Assembly (NCBI RefSeq): GCF_051388915.1
Contig: NZ_JBPKBH010000002.1
Location: forward strand, 372,001-436,000
DNA: 64,000 nt
Direction of reading: 5' to 3'
Origin: Yinghuangia sp051388915
Lineage (GTDB): Bacteria > Actinomycetota > Actinomycetes > Streptomycetales > Streptomycetaceae
Part shown: positions 9,589 to 18,913 of the stretch, piece by piece
How positions within the stretch are numbered: the stretch's first letter is position 1
How the letters are laid out: every line of letters starts with the position of its first letter
Made by a program: the position numbers and the translations under genes
The notes under the pieces: generated by a model
Database searches by the model: none
Told to the model about the DNA's origin: nothing
Seen by the model: the letters and a program-made list of their open reading frames with translations, nothing else

Positions 9589-9606
9589 CCATACGCATCC
9601 GTATGG
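9589..9606. promoter_or_regulatory. Inverted repeat upstream of secreted phosphatase gene
   Basis: CCATACG, four-base spacer CATC, CGTATGG: a perfect 7-bp dyad 101 bp before the phosphatase start and 114 bp before the divergent ydcF-like start. A dimeric repressor site is likely; no cognate regulator is adjacent. Confidence 0.5.
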
Positions 9607-9707
9607 TGAGTTCGGCCGGAGAGCGGAGGCGCCACTTCCGGGTGTGGTGCAGCGCACCCGCGTTCGCCGGCGGACCAGGAGACCACCCTCGCAAGGAAGG
9701 GACGCAC

Positions 9708-10628
9708 ATGCGAACACGTTCAGCCAGAACGGCGACCGCCAGAACGACGATCGCGTTCGCCGTGGGCGCGGCACTGCTCGGCGGGATCGCCGCGGGGCCC
9801 GCCGCGGCGGCGCAGACGTCGGCCGCCCCGGCCCCGGTCACCGCGCAACGGCTCGTCCCGGTTGAAGGCACCGCGAACTTCCTTGACCTGGGCGGCTATC
9901 GGACGTACGACGGGGAGCAGACGCGCTCCGGCGTGCTGTACCGGTCGGAGGCACTGAACAAGGTCACGCCCAACGGCGTCGCGCAGATGGCCGCGCTCAA
10001 GCTGAAGGGCATCGTCGACTTCCGCACCGCGGCCGAGATCGGAGCGAACGGGCCCGACAAGTTCCCCGCGGGCGTGCCGTACAGCAACCTGCAAGTGGCC
10101 GACGGCGGGCTCATGACGACGCTGTACGCGGTCATCACCTCCGGCGACCCGGTCAAGCAGGAGCAGATGCTCGGCAACGGCAAGGCCGCGCAGATGATGG
10201 TCACGATGTACCGCACGTTCGTCGACGACCCGGCCGTCCGCGCGCAGTTCGCCGCTACGGCCAGGGGCGTGGCGAACGGGACGGTGTCGCTCTACCACTG
10301 CTCGGCGGGCAAGGACCGGGCCGGGTGGATGACCGCGATCCTGCTGACCGCGGTCGGTGTGCCGACCGGCACGGTCAACCAGGACTACCTGCTCAGCAAC
10401 CAGTACCTCAAGCCGGGCAACGACGCACTCAAGCAGCAGCTTCTGGCGAGTGGACGCATGCAGAACCCGTCGCTGCTCGACCCGCTGCTGGGTGTCGACC
10501 AGAGCTACCTGGACGCCACGCGGTCCGCGATCGAGGCACGGTACGGCTCGTTCGGCAAGTACCTGACGGACGGGCTGGGTCTCGACGTCCTCACGCTCGT
10601 CAAGCTCCGCCAGCGCCTGGTGACCTGA
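9708..10628 (+). CDS. Secreted tyrosine/lipid-type protein phosphatase
   Basis: 306 residues with a Sec signal peptide (basic RTRSARTATAR, hydrophobic IAFAVGAALLGGIAAG, cleavage near PAAAAQ). The catalytic domain has the family entry ANFLDLGGYRT, an RSEAL strand and the P-loop HCSAGKDRAG (Cys-x5-Arg, about residues 197-206). This is the class of Mycobacterium PtpB and LipA-like phosphatases, which act on phosphotyrosine, phosphoserine or phosphoinositides. The start follows AAGGAAGG. A cytoplasmic-looking relative without a signal peptide lies at 25272-26060. Confidence 0.92.
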   Translation: MRTRSARTATARTTIAFAVGAALLGGIAAGPAAAAQTSAAPAPVTAQRLVPVEGTANFLDLGGYRTYDGEQTRSGVLYRSEALNKVTPNGVAQMAALKLKGIVDFRTAAEIGANGPDKFPAGVPYSNLQVADGGLMTTLYAVITSGDPVKQEQMLGNGKAAQMMVTMYRTFVDDPAVRAQFAATARGVANGTVSLYHCSAGKDRAGWMTAILLTAVGVPTGTVNQDYLLSNQYLKPGNDALKQQLLASGRMQNPSLLDPLLGVDQSYLDATRSAIEARYGSFGKYLTDGLGLDVLTLVKLRQRLVT

Positions 10629-10796
10629 GGCGGCGGAGCGGTGTACTTCCGGCCGCCGGGGACTTCCTCCGCACCCCCGGCGGCCTGGGGCGCCGGGCGG
10701 GACGCGTGGACGTGAGCGGGACGCACACATGCGTGAGTGACCGTGCGTGACGCTGCGGGGCGTGCGGGAGGGGTTCGGGGCGTGCGGGGCGTGCCG

Positions 10797-11336
<540 letters not shown>

Positions 11337-11446
11337 CGAATCGGATTCCCTCCGTTTGCCGGAGATCCGATGATCACGCGCGGCGCGACCCCGGGGCCGG
11401 AGTTGCGCCGATCGTGGGTGCGTCGCGGCCGCGGCGCCGCGCGCGC

Positions 11447-11920
11447 TCAGCCTCGCGAGGCCGTGACGGCGTGCTGCATGGTGCGCACCACCTCGACGAG
11501 CGGCCGCAGCTCGGGCGACCCCTCGGCCTGGGCCAGCGCCTCCTCCAGTGCCCGGTCGTTGGTCTCGCGCGCCTGCTCGAACAGCACGCGGCCCTCGTCG
11601 GTGACGTTGGTGTAGATGCCGCGGCGGTCGGTCGGGCACAGGTACCGCACCAGCAGGCCCCGTTCCTCCAGGCGCGTGACCAGGCGCGTCGTCGCGCTCT
11701 GACTCAGTGCGACGGTGTCCGCGAGGCGCGTCATGCTCAGGTGCCCGCCGTCCCCGTCGTGCTGCTCGCTGAGCACGACCATCGCCGAGTACTCCCGGAC
11801 GCTCAGCCCGTGCGCATTTTGCAGGGCCTTCTCCAGGTGGGCGTCGATGCGGTCGTGGAGCAGCGAGAGGGCGCACCAACCCTGGGCGAGCACCCGCCCG
11901 TCGACCTCCGGTCCAGGCAT
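11447..11920 (-). CDS. MarR-family transcriptional regulator
   Basis: 157 residues from ATG 11920, preceded by AGGGGAG. The winged helix is clear: LSVREYSAMVVLSEQ, LADTVALSQSATTRLVTRLEERGLL (recognition helix) and the wing YLCPTDRRGIYTNVTDEGR. It is divergent from an MFS drug-efflux-type transporter at 12086, the classical arrangement for a MarR repressor of an efflux pump. Three TGCAA direct repeats between the two genes are candidate binding sites. Confidence 0.92.
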   Translation of the reverse strand: MPGPEVDGRVLAQGWCALSLLHDRIDAHLEKALQNAHGLSVREYSAMVVLSEQHDGDGGHLSMTRLADTVALSQSATTRLVTRLEERGLLVRYLCPTDRRGIYTNVTDEGRVLFEQARETNDRALEEALAQAEGSPELRPLVEVVRTMQHAVTASRG

Positions 11921-11997
11921 ACCGCACTCCCCTTCACATCCGGCGTGGCGCCGGCTCGTGCCCATCATGTTACCCCACACGCGCAATTAACCCGCGC

Positions 11998-12040
11998 TTG
12001 CAAATATCCAGCGTCTGCAAGTAACGTCGTGTGCAAGCAA
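11998..12040. promoter_or_regulatory. TGCAA direct repeats between marR and MFS genes
   Basis: TGCAA occurs at 11999, 12016 and 12032, about 16-17 bp apart, in the AT-richest part of the divergent intergenic region; the first is also part of the self-complementary TTGCAA. A candidate MarR operator array. Confidence 0.5.
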
Positions 12041-12085
12041 CCGCGTGGCCGAGCCGTCCCCGGCCCCCATAAGAAAGCCGCTGTC

Positions 12086-13399
12086 ATGCCCCTTGCACTC
12101 CTGGCGCTGGCCATCGGCGCCTTCGGCATCGGAACGACCGAGTTCATCCCCACGGGCCTGCTGCCCGAGGTCGCCGACACCTATTCCGTCTCCATCCCGA
12201 CCGCGGGCTACGTGCTCTCCGTCTACGCGCTCGGCGTCGTGGTCGGTGGCCCGCTGCTGGCGGTCCTCGGCATCCGGGTGCCGCGCAAGCGCATGCTGCT
12301 CTCGCTGATGGGCGTGTTCATCGCCGGCAACCTGCTGTCCGCGGTGGCTCCGAGCTTCGGCGTCATGCTGGCCGGACGCGTGGTCGCCGCCTTCGCGCAC
12401 GGGGCCTTCTTCGGGATCGGCGCCGTCGTCGCGGCCGACCTGGTGGCACCGCGCAAGCGGGCCGCCGCGATCGCGACGATGTTCACCGGGCTCACCGCCG
12501 CCAACGTGGTCGGCGTGCCGGCCGGGACCTGGCTCGGGCACGCGTTCGGCTGGCGCACCACGTTCGCCGTCGTCGCGGCGCTCGGCGCGGTCGCCCTCGC
12601 GGGCATCGCCGCGCTGGTGCCCGCGCACGCGGGCGCGCCGGAGGGCGGCGAGGCGGCCCGCGACACCCGGCTGCGCCCCGAGTTCGAGGCACTGCGCAAT
12701 GTGCAGGTATGGCTTGCCATGGGCATGACCGTGCTCGGCTTCGGCGGCGTGTTCGCCGCCATCAGCTACGTCGCGCCGATGATGACCGACGTCGCCGGGT
12801 ACTCCGAGGGCGCGGTGACGTGGCTGCTGATGCTGTTCGGGGTCGGCCTGTTCGCCGGGAACCTGGTCGGCGGGCGCTTCGCGGACCGCGCCCTGATGCC
12901 GAACCTGTACGTCTCGCTGACCGGACTGGCCGCCTCGCTCGCGCTGTTCACCGCGACCGCGCATCACAAGGCCCTCGCCGCGGTGACCCTGATGCTGATC
13001 GGGGCGTTCGGCTTCGCGACCGTGCCCTCGCTCCAGAAGCGCGTCATGGACCAGGCCGCGGGCGCGCCGACGCTGGCCTCGTCGGGCAACATCGCGGCGT
13101 TCAACCTGGGGAACGCACTGGCGACCTGGCTCGGCGGCGTGGTCATCGCGGGCGGCCTCGGCTACACGTCGCCGAACTGGGTCGGGGCGCTGATGGCGCT
13201 CGCCGCACTGGCGCTCGCGGTGCTGTCGGCCCGACTGGAGCGCCGCTCGGGCGGCCGGACCGCGGCCCGCAGGGGGCGCGCCGTGGCGTCCGGGACGGGC
13301 ACGACGCCCGTCCCGGCCGCGCCGGCGGTCTCCGCGGGTGCCTCAGGCCGCGTCCCGGAAGGGGCCCGTGACCTCGAAGGTCACGCCCGCCAGCGGTGA
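12086..13399 (+). CDS. MFS transporter, AraJ/Cmx-like drug efflux type
   Basis: 437 residues with about twelve membrane helices. The start PLALLALAIGAFGIGTTEFIPTGLLPEVA is characteristic of the sugar-efflux/chloramphenicol-exporter (DHA1) group; GRVVAAFAHGAFFGIGAVVAADLVAP is the conserved helix-5 region. ATG 12086 matches the family start, although no ribosome binding site is obvious and a GTG at 12029 is in frame. The C-terminal 40 residues are Arg/Gly/Pro-rich and overlap the 3' end of the convergent PhoX-like gene by 57 bp. Probably repressed by the divergent MarR protein. Confidence 0.9.
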   Translation: MPLALLALAIGAFGIGTTEFIPTGLLPEVADTYSVSIPTAGYVLSVYALGVVVGGPLLAVLGIRVPRKRMLLSLMGVFIAGNLLSAVAPSFGVMLAGRVVAAFAHGAFFGIGAVVAADLVAPRKRAAAIATMFTGLTAANVVGVPAGTWLGHAFGWRTTFAVVAALGAVALAGIAALVPAHAGAPEGGEAARDTRLRPEFEALRNVQVWLAMGMTVLGFGGVFAAISYVAPMMTDVAGYSEGAVTWLLMLFGVGLFAGNLVGGRFADRALMPNLYVSLTGLAASLALFTATAHHKALAAVTLMLIGAFGFATVPSLQKRVMDQAAGAPTLASSGNIAAFNLGNALATWLGGVVIAGGLGYTSPNWVGALMALAALALAVLSARLERRSGGRTAARRGRAVASGTGTTPVPAAPAVSAGASGRVPEGARDLEGHARQR

Positions 13400-14512
13400 G
13401 TTCGAGGAACCGCGCTGCGACGAGAAGTAGAAGCGGCGGCCGTCCGGGGTGAACGCCGGGCCGGTGATCTCGGAGCCGTCGTGCCCGGTGACCTGGAGGA
13501 AGGGCGCGACGGTCCCGTCCCCGGTGATGAGGCAGACCTGCATGTCGCCGCCGTCCTCGGCGACGAACAGGTCGCCGTTGGGGCGGCCGGTGATGTTGTC
13601 CACGCCGGTGAGCGGGGCGGTTCCGGCGGGCACGAGGCCGTCGTCGTACGCGATGTCGAGCACGCCGGATGCGGGGTCGTACACCCACACGCGATTGTCG
13701 CCCTTGGTGGTGAACCACAGGCGCCCGTCGCGGCAGTGGGCGCCCTCGCCGCCGTCGAACCGCCGCGCCGCCGCCACCTGGTTGCGGGTGCCGGTCAGCC
13801 AGTCCCCCGGGTTCGGCACCGGCTGCCAGGTCACCGGCCCGGTGACCGGCTCGGCGGGCGCGCACAGCACGTCCAGGCGTCCGCTCGCCAGGTCGCCCCA
13901 GGTGTCCGGGGTGAACCGGTAGAGGCAGCCGTCCCCTTCGTCCTCGGTCAGGTAGACGACGCGGCGCAGCGGGTCGGCGGCGGCGGCCTCGTGCTTGAAG
14001 CGGCCCATCGCCGGGCGCGCGGCGGCGCCGTTGCGGCCGTACGGGTCGGTCTCCCACACCTGGCCGAACGCCACCTCCTCGCAGGACAGCCAGGTGCCCC
14101 ACGGCGTGGCGCCGCCCGCGCAGTTCACGTTGGTGCCGCCGAGGATGGAGTACGCGCCGCGGATTCGCCCGTCCCCGGCGAAGCGCAGTGCGGACACCCC
14201 GCCCACGAGCGGGAGTTCGGAGTTGGACACGTAGATCCAGCCGTCGCCGTCCGGGAAGCACGCGCCGCCGTCCGGCGCGCCGTGCCACAGGTGCAGCGTG
14301 CGGGTCACGAAGCGGCCGCTGCGGGCGACCACGCGCGAGCTGAAGCCGGCAGGCAGGCGCACGCCGTTGGAATCCGGTCCGAGCAGCGCGCCGTAGGGCC
14401 CGGCGCCGGGCTGCGCGGGCGCGGCGGCCGCGGCCGAGGCCCACAGCGACCCGCCGAGTGCGACGGTGCCCGCGCCGAGCGCGGTGCTTCGCAGGAACGT
14501 ACGCCGGTCCAT
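13343..14512 (-). CDS. Tat-exported PhoX-like phosphatase (DUF839)
   Basis: 389 residues starting at ATG 14512 after GGGGGA. A twin-arginine signal (MDRRTFLRSTALGAG) leads into a hydrophobic stretch and an Ala-rich cleavage region. The mature part is a beta-propeller-type chain with DUF839 marks: GTWLSCEEVA, GRFKHEAAAADP, VVYLTEDEGDGCLYRF, DNITGRPNGDLFVAEDGG and GPAFTPDGRRFYFSSQ. PhoX enzymes are secreted Ca/Fe alkaline phosphatases, usually longer (about 600 residues); this short form may have another phosphoesterase activity. Its 3' end overlaps the convergent MFS gene. Confidence 0.85.
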   Translation of the reverse strand: MDRRTFLRSTALGAGTVALGGSLWASAAAAAPAQPGAGPYGALLGPDSNGVRLPAGFSSRVVARSGRFVTRTLHLWHGAPDGGACFPDGDGWIYVSNSELPLVGGVSALRFAGDGRIRGAYSILGGTNVNCAGGATPWGTWLSCEEVAFGQVWETDPYGRNGAAARPAMGRFKHEAAAADPLRRVVYLTEDEGDGCLYRFTPDTWGDLASGRLDVLCAPAEPVTGPVTWQPVPNPGDWLTGTRNQVAAARRFDGGEGAHCRDGRLWFTTKGDNRVWVYDPASGVLDIAYDDGLVPAGTAPLTGVDNITGRPNGDLFVAEDGGDMQVCLITGDGTVAPFLQVTGHDGSEITGPAFTPDGRRFYFSSQRGSSNSPLAGVTFEVTGPFRDAA

Positions 14513-14722
14513 AGGTGGTTCCCCCTTGTCGTCGACGGCCTGGCCGTCGCCCAGAGTCCTCCGGTCCGCTGCCCGACGGTAGAGGTGGGGAACGATCGGT
14601 TTCGAGCGCTCGGCGGTGAACTCCGGGCGACCATCCGGCTTACGGACGCGCCCAATCGGACGCCGCGGCGCGAACAGGCCCGTCGCGCGCGGTGGTTTCG
14701 GTCCGGCGGCCGAGTCCGTACG

Positions 14723-15511
14723 ATGCGGACGGTGACGGGGGAAACGCGGTCCACGACCACGGGCAATGCCATATTGGCGCTGGCCGCGGTGCTGTTCGCG
14801 GTGGCGATCCTGCCCTTCGTGCTGGAGGACGACGGGGACGGTTCCGCGCTGACCGACGGGGTTGCGGCGACCGCGCCGGACGGCGTGCGCATGCCGACAG
14901 TCCCGATACCCACGCGGCGGAGCGCGACGGCGGTTCCCGGCAACCCGTACACCGCTGCCCCGGATCCCGACCATCCGCGGCCGGTCGCGCCGCCGTCGCC
15001 GGTGAGGGACCCGCGGGAGGAGGCCTTCGAGGCGGCCGCACAGGTCGGGACGTGCCTGAACGCCTACCTGCTGGGCGACGGCGAGGGGTCGTGGAACAGC
15101 GAGGTGCCGCGGCAGGTCCCGTGCTCGGCGTGGGAGGCGTACGCGCGGGTCGCCGGGGTCAACGGCACTTGCCCGACCGCCGACGCGGGCTATGCGCGGT
15201 GGAGCTACGGCGACGTATCACTGTGCCTGGAACGGCAGTTCAAGCAGGGCCAGTGCTTCCTGGTAAGCCGGGAGGGCGGGACGTCGAGCGAACCCCGGTA
15301 CTCCGGCAACCTGTTCACCTGGGCCGACTGCCAGGCCGAGCGCATCCCGGCCGAGTACGACTCGATCCTGGTCATCACGAACGTCTACCGGGCACCGAGC
15401 ACGCTCACCGACTCGATGTGCCGACGCGCGGCCAACGACCGTACGCGGTACTGGTATTGGCTGGCACGCAACAACTCGACGCTGATCTGCGCGACGTATC
15501 CGGCGCGCTGA
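14723..15511 (+). CDS. Secreted or anchored cysteine-rich protein, LppU/septum-formation-like
   Basis: 262 residues. One hydrophobic segment near the N-terminus (AILALAAVLFAVAILPFVL, about 16-34) works as uncleaved anchor or signal, followed by a Pro/Thr-rich linker to about 95. The rest holds eight Cys (VGTC, VPCS, NGTC, SLC, GQC, ADC, SMC, LIC) with spacing that recalls the streptomycete LppU/SCO3897 family, so four disulfides outside the membrane are likely. The resemblance is moderate and function unknown. The start at ATG 14723 is divergent from the PhoX-like gene. Confidence 0.6.
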   Translation: MRTVTGETRSTTTGNAILALAAVLFAVAILPFVLEDDGDGSALTDGVAATAPDGVRMPTVPIPTRRSATAVPGNPYTAAPDPDHPRPVAPPSPVRDPREEAFEAAAQVGTCLNAYLLGDGEGSWNSEVPRQVPCSAWEAYARVAGVNGTCPTADAGYARWSYGDVSLCLERQFKQGQCFLVSREGGTSSEPRYSGNLFTWADCQAERIPAEYDSILVITNVYRAPSTLTDSMCRRAANDRTRYWYWLARNNSTLICATYPAR

Positions 15512-15554
15512 ACGGACTGTTCGCGGCGAGCGGGTCGGCCGAACGCGCCTGCCG

Positions 15555-16088
15555 CTACTCGCGCGTGAACGCGAACATCGCCCCGATCGAGATCGCCACC
15601 AGGAGGAACGTCGAGATCCCGGCCGACAGCATGTACGAGCCCGCCATCGCGGCCAGCCCGCAATACCCGGCCGTGACTACGGAGATGGCCTTCTGGAGAT
15701 CGACCGGACCGCGGCTGTTGCGCCGCACGACTATCGCGAAGAAGACGGCCGCCCACAGGGCCGCGCGCTCCTGGCCGAACGAGATGTTCTCCTGGACGTC
15801 CCACAGCGTGCGGTGGAACGAGCCGTCGCGCGACACCGACACGGCCGACTTGAACACCGCTTCGATGTGGTCCGGCACCGGGCGGCCCTCGCGGGCGCTG
15901 TCCAGATAGAACCGCACCTGCTCGGACATCGCCAGGGTCGCGAGCCCCAGGCCGTGCAGCACCTTCGCCCCGGTGTCCCAGGGTCCGAGGCGCGGCGTGC
16001 GCGCCTCGTCCGTCCCGGCCGGTGCCCCGCCGTCTCCGCCCCCGTCCACAGCCACGGGGACGATCGTACCGACGGCGGGGCCCGGCAC
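15555..16088 (-). CDS. Hypothetical membrane protein
   Basis: 177 residues from GTG 16088 (weak ribosome binding site; an internal start is possible). A Gly/Pro-rich N-terminus is followed by a soluble segment with VRFYLDSAREGRPVPDHIEAVF and two or three hydrophobic helices (AALWAAVFFAIVV, GYCGLAAMAGSYML, TFLLVAISIGAMFAF). No family recognised. It lies 16 bp after the SDR gene on the same strand and may be translated from the same message. Confidence 0.65.
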   Translation of the reverse strand: MPGPAVGTIVPVAVDGGGDGGAPAGTDEARTPRLGPWDTGAKVLHGLGLATLAMSEQVRFYLDSAREGRPVPDHIEAVFKSAVSVSRDGSFHRTLWDVQENISFGQERAALWAAVFFAIVVRRNSRGPVDLQKAISVVTAGYCGLAAMAGSYMLSAGISTFLLVAISIGAMFAFTRE

Positions 16089-16104
16089 CAGGGTTGACGG
16101 TCCG

Positions 16105-16875
16105 TCAGCCTGCGGTCAGGCCGGTGTCGTTGTTCAGGATGGCGCCGTGCACGTTGCGCGCCTCGTCGGAGGCGACGTACGCGAACATCGAGGCGATGTC
16201 CTCGGGTTGGGCCATCGGACGCGGGGTGGTCGCGCGGCCGACCATGTCCCAGTCGACGTCGGCGGGCATCTGGTAGTTGGCCACGAGGTTCGTCTCGATG
16301 CCGCCCGGCGCGATCGCGTTGACGCGCAGCGGGGTCTTGATGAACTCCCAGGCCAGCGAGCGCGTGAGCTGCACGACGGCGCCCTTGGACATGGTGTAGA
16401 CGACGCTGTACGCGAGGCCCATCACCCCGGCGTTCGACGCGATGTTGACGATGTTGCCGGAGCGCTCCAGCAGGTGCGGGATGGCCGCCTGGCACATGAA
16501 GAAGTAGCCGTCGGTGTTGACGCCCATCATGCGACGGTAGTCCGCCTCGGTGACCTCCAGGACGTGCTCCGCCCGGGCGATGCCCGCGACGTTGCCGAGG
16601 ACGTCGAGGCCGCCGAACTCGGCGACGCAGTCGGCCACCGCCGCGAAGCACTCGTCGCGGCTCGCGACGTCGGTGACGCGCGTCACGACCTTGCCGGCCA
16701 GGTCGGCCGCGAGCTTCGCGGTCTCGGCGAGCGCGTCGGCGTTGATGTCCAGGGCCTGGACGTTCGCACCCTCGGCCGCGAGGCGCAGCGTGGTCGCGCG
16801 GCCGACGCCCGATCCCGCTCCGGTGACGAGTGCGGTCTTGCCGTCGAACCGGCCGGGCACGTGGACTATCGACAT
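16105..16875 (-). CDS. SDR-family oxidoreductase
   Basis: 256-residue classical short-chain dehydrogenase. The cofactor motif GAGSGVG (about 20-26) and the acidic residue in ALDIN at the end of the second strand suggest NAD(H). GNVAGIA replaces the usual NNAG; the catalytic Tyr-Lys pair is in YTMSKGA. ATG 16875 has GGAG upstream. Close relatives reduce or oxidise steroids, ketones or 3-oxoacyl groups; the substrate is not predictable. Likely co-transcribed with the small membrane protein gene downstream. Confidence 0.9.
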   Translation of the reverse strand: MSIVHVPGRFDGKTALVTGAGSGVGRATTLRLAAEGANVQALDINADALAETAKLAADLAGKVVTRVTDVASRDECFAAVADCVAEFGGLDVLGNVAGIARAEHVLEVTEADYRRMMGVNTDGYFFMCQAAIPHLLERSGNIVNIASNAGVMGLAYSVVYTMSKGAVVQLTRSLAWEFIKTPLRVNAIAPGGIETNLVANYQMPADVDWDMVGRATTPRPMAQPEDIASMFAYVASDEARNVHGAILNNDTGLTAG

Positions 16876-17047
16876 GCGTTCACTCCAACGGATCAAGACG
16901 AAAACGGATCACGACGAACCGGGCACCCGCACGCGGCCGTGCCCCTGAGGTGACGGATCGTGCCACAGCGCGGCGCGACACTCCAGACGCGCGGCCCGGC
17001 TGCTCGCCGCCGGGGTCCGCGGTGCCGCGGCGCTTCACGCGTTGCGG

Positions 17048-18034
17048 TTACGCGAATGCGCGCCGGACCGCCGCGTACATGTCCTGCCGGGCCCGCTCGG
17101 AGACGTCCGCGCCGGGCAGGAAGTTCGAACCGTGGAAGGTGCCGGGGCGGTGGTGCAGCTCGACGGGGACGCCGGCCTGGAGCAGCCGCAGGGCGTACGC
17201 GATGTCCTCGTCGCGCAGCGGGTCGAACTCGTTGGCGGTGACGAACGCGGGCGGCAGGCCGGACAGGTCGCCGGCCCGGCTCGGGGCGGCGTACGGGGGC
17301 ACGTCCCCGTCGACGTGGGCGTCCGCGGAGGTCCCGTCGGCGGAGCCCCCGAGGTAGGCACGCCAGCCGAGCCGCGACTGCGGCCCGTTCCACAGCGGTG
17401 TGTCGGTGAAGGTCCGCGCCGACACGGTGTCGACGCGGTCGTCGATCATCGGGTTGTCGAGGAGTTGCAGCACGAGCGCGGGGCCGCCCTTGTCGCGGAC
17501 GTACAGCGCCAGCGCAGCGGCGAGGCCCGCGCCCGCGCTCACCCCGCCCACCGCGATCCGGGACACGTCGACCCCCGGCCCGCCGCCCACCTCGGCAGCG
17601 TGCTCGGCGACCCACACGAGTGCGGCGTGGGCGTCCTCCAGCCCGGCCGGGTACGGGTCCTCCGGCGCCAACCGGTACTCCACGCTGACCACGACGCAGT
17701 CCGCCTCGACCGCGAGGGCGGCGCACGAGCGGTCCGAACTGGGTATGTCGCCGAAGACATAGCCGCCGCCGTGGAACCACACGAGCACGCCGCGCAGCGC
17801 GGGTTCCCCGTCCGGTGCGTAGACGCGTATCGGCACGTCGGGTCCGCCCGCCGGGCCGGGCACGGTCCGGTCCGCGACGGTGACGCCGACCAAGGGCCCG
17901 GCCGCGGCCGCGAGTTGGGTCTGCCGCGCGCGCTGCGCCTCGCGGAACCGCACGGGGTCGGCGACGTCGACCTGCGGCAGCACGGGGATCAGCGCGCGCA
18001 GTTGCGGGTCGATGCGGTCGTCGGCGTAGTCCAT
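17048..18034 (-). CDS. Alpha/beta hydrolase, hormone-sensitive-lipase (HSL) family esterase
   Basis: 328 residues. The oxyanion-hole HGGGYVFG (about 89-96), nucleophile elbow GVSAGAG, the Asp in NEFDPLRDE and the catalytic His in TFHGSN define an HSL/family IV carboxylesterase. It should hydrolyse short to medium acyl esters in the cytoplasm. ATG 18034 has GGAGG upstream. It is about 170 bp upstream of the SDR gene on the same strand and may act in the same pathway. Confidence 0.92.
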   Translation of the reverse strand: MDYADDRIDPQLRALIPVLPQVDVADPVRFREAQRARQTQLAAAAGPLVGVTVADRTVPGPAGGPDVPIRVYAPDGEPALRGVLVWFHGGGYVFGDIPSSDRSCAALAVEADCVVVSVEYRLAPEDPYPAGLEDAHAALVWVAEHAAEVGGGPGVDVSRIAVGGVSAGAGLAAALALYVRDKGGPALVLQLLDNPMIDDRVDTVSARTFTDTPLWNGPQSRLGWRAYLGGSADGTSADAHVDGDVPPYAAPSRAGDLSGLPPAFVTANEFDPLRDEDIAYALRLLQAGVPVELHHRPGTFHGSNFLPGADVSERARQDMYAAVRRAFA

Positions 18035-18142
18035 GGGGCGGTTCCTCCCGGTGCGCGGTCGTACGGCGTACGACGCGCGACGCTAACAGCGGAAGGCAAC
18101 CGAATCCATGGCGGTTCCGCGATCGCCGCGGAGTTCTCCGTC

Positions 18143-18616
18143 TCAGTGCCGCAGGGCCCGGGCCACCTGGGCGGTCACGTCCTCGGACGGCTTGACGTGG
18201 CTGCGGGCGGTGCCGTCGCCCCGCTGCCCGGGCGCCACGTTGTCGACGGTCATCGCGATCGTGTCCACCAGGTCCCCGGACGCGTCGCGGAACTCGATCT
18301 GGATCAGGAAGTCGGCCTCCTTGTCGCCCGTGTTGGTCACCGTCACCGGTGCCGACACGCGGCCGTCGGAGTCCTCGGCCGTCTGACCCACCTGGACCTG
18401 GTCCTCGGCGTCGACGCCGTTCTTGAAGTCCTCGAACTCGTCGCCCGCCCGGTCGAGCGCGCTCTCCACCGAGGAGACCGCGTCGCGCACGTCGTCGGGG
18501 CTGCTGTCGTCGCCGCACGCGGTGGCGCCAAGCGCGAGCACGGCGGCCGCGGAGAGGGCGCCCGCGGACGTGCCCCACCGCCCGCGGCGCGTTCTGAGCC
18601 GAATCAGTCCGTTCAT
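18143..18616 (-). CDS. Lipoprotein, FxLYD-like
   Basis: 157 residues. The signal peptide (basic RLRTRRGR, hydrophobic GALSAAAVLALG) ends in the lipobox-like ATAC with Cys34, followed by an Asp/Ser linker. A helical stretch SSVESALDRAGDEFEDFKNG precedes a beta-domain with VTVTNTGDKEADFLIQIEFRDASGDLVDT, typical of FxLYD or similar extracellular Ig-like domains. Its ATG 18616 begins 9 bp after a SigB-type -10 hexamer, so the message may be leaderless. Function unknown; envelope stress is suggested by the promoter. Confidence 0.8.
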   Translation of the reverse strand: MNGLIRLRTRRGRWGTSAGALSAAAVLALGATACGDDSSPDDVRDAVSSVESALDRAGDEFEDFKNGVDAEDQVQVGQTAEDSDGRVSAPVTVTNTGDKEADFLIQIEFRDASGDLVDTIAMTVDNVAPGQRGDGTARSHVKPSEDVTAQVARALRH

Positions 18617-18625
18617 GCCCGCGCG

Positions 18626-18650
18626 CTACCCCGTGCGGACCGGGCCAACC
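18626..18650 (-). promoter_or_regulatory. SigB/SigF-type promoter for lipoprotein gene
   Basis: On the minus strand: GGTT (18647-18650), 15-bp spacer, GGGTAG (18626-18631). This fits the actinobacterial SigB/SigF pattern GNNT-N14/16-GGGTA, apart from G in the last position, where C or T is usual. Transcription would start near the ATG at 18616. Confidence 0.6.
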
Positions 18651-18676
18651 GGGTGAACCGGGCGAACCCCCCTCCG

Positions 18677-18700
18677 GTTTCCCCGCGGGAGACTGGGTAG
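18677..18700 (+). promoter_or_regulatory. SigB/SigF-type promoter for sigma factor operon
   Basis: GTTT (18677-18680), 14-bp spacer, GGGTAG (18695-18700), pointing toward the SigB-family gene at 18914. It predicts autoregulation and a leader of about 200 nt. Confidence 0.65.
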
Positions 18701-18913
18701 GTGCCTGGTGAGGCCGGTGGGCCGCCGACGTGGCCCGGCCGACAGGGCGGTGGAAATCCCGCCCCCTGAGGCACAGACGTGCCGGGCGTCCCGCATCCCG
18801 TTCCCCCGGAGACAGGGCGGCGCGTGCGGGGCTCCGATCCCGAGGGAACTGTCGGCGCGCCCGACGCGCGTCCACGGGCCGATCCCGAGGGCGACGTGCA
18901 AGGAGTGGATCCC

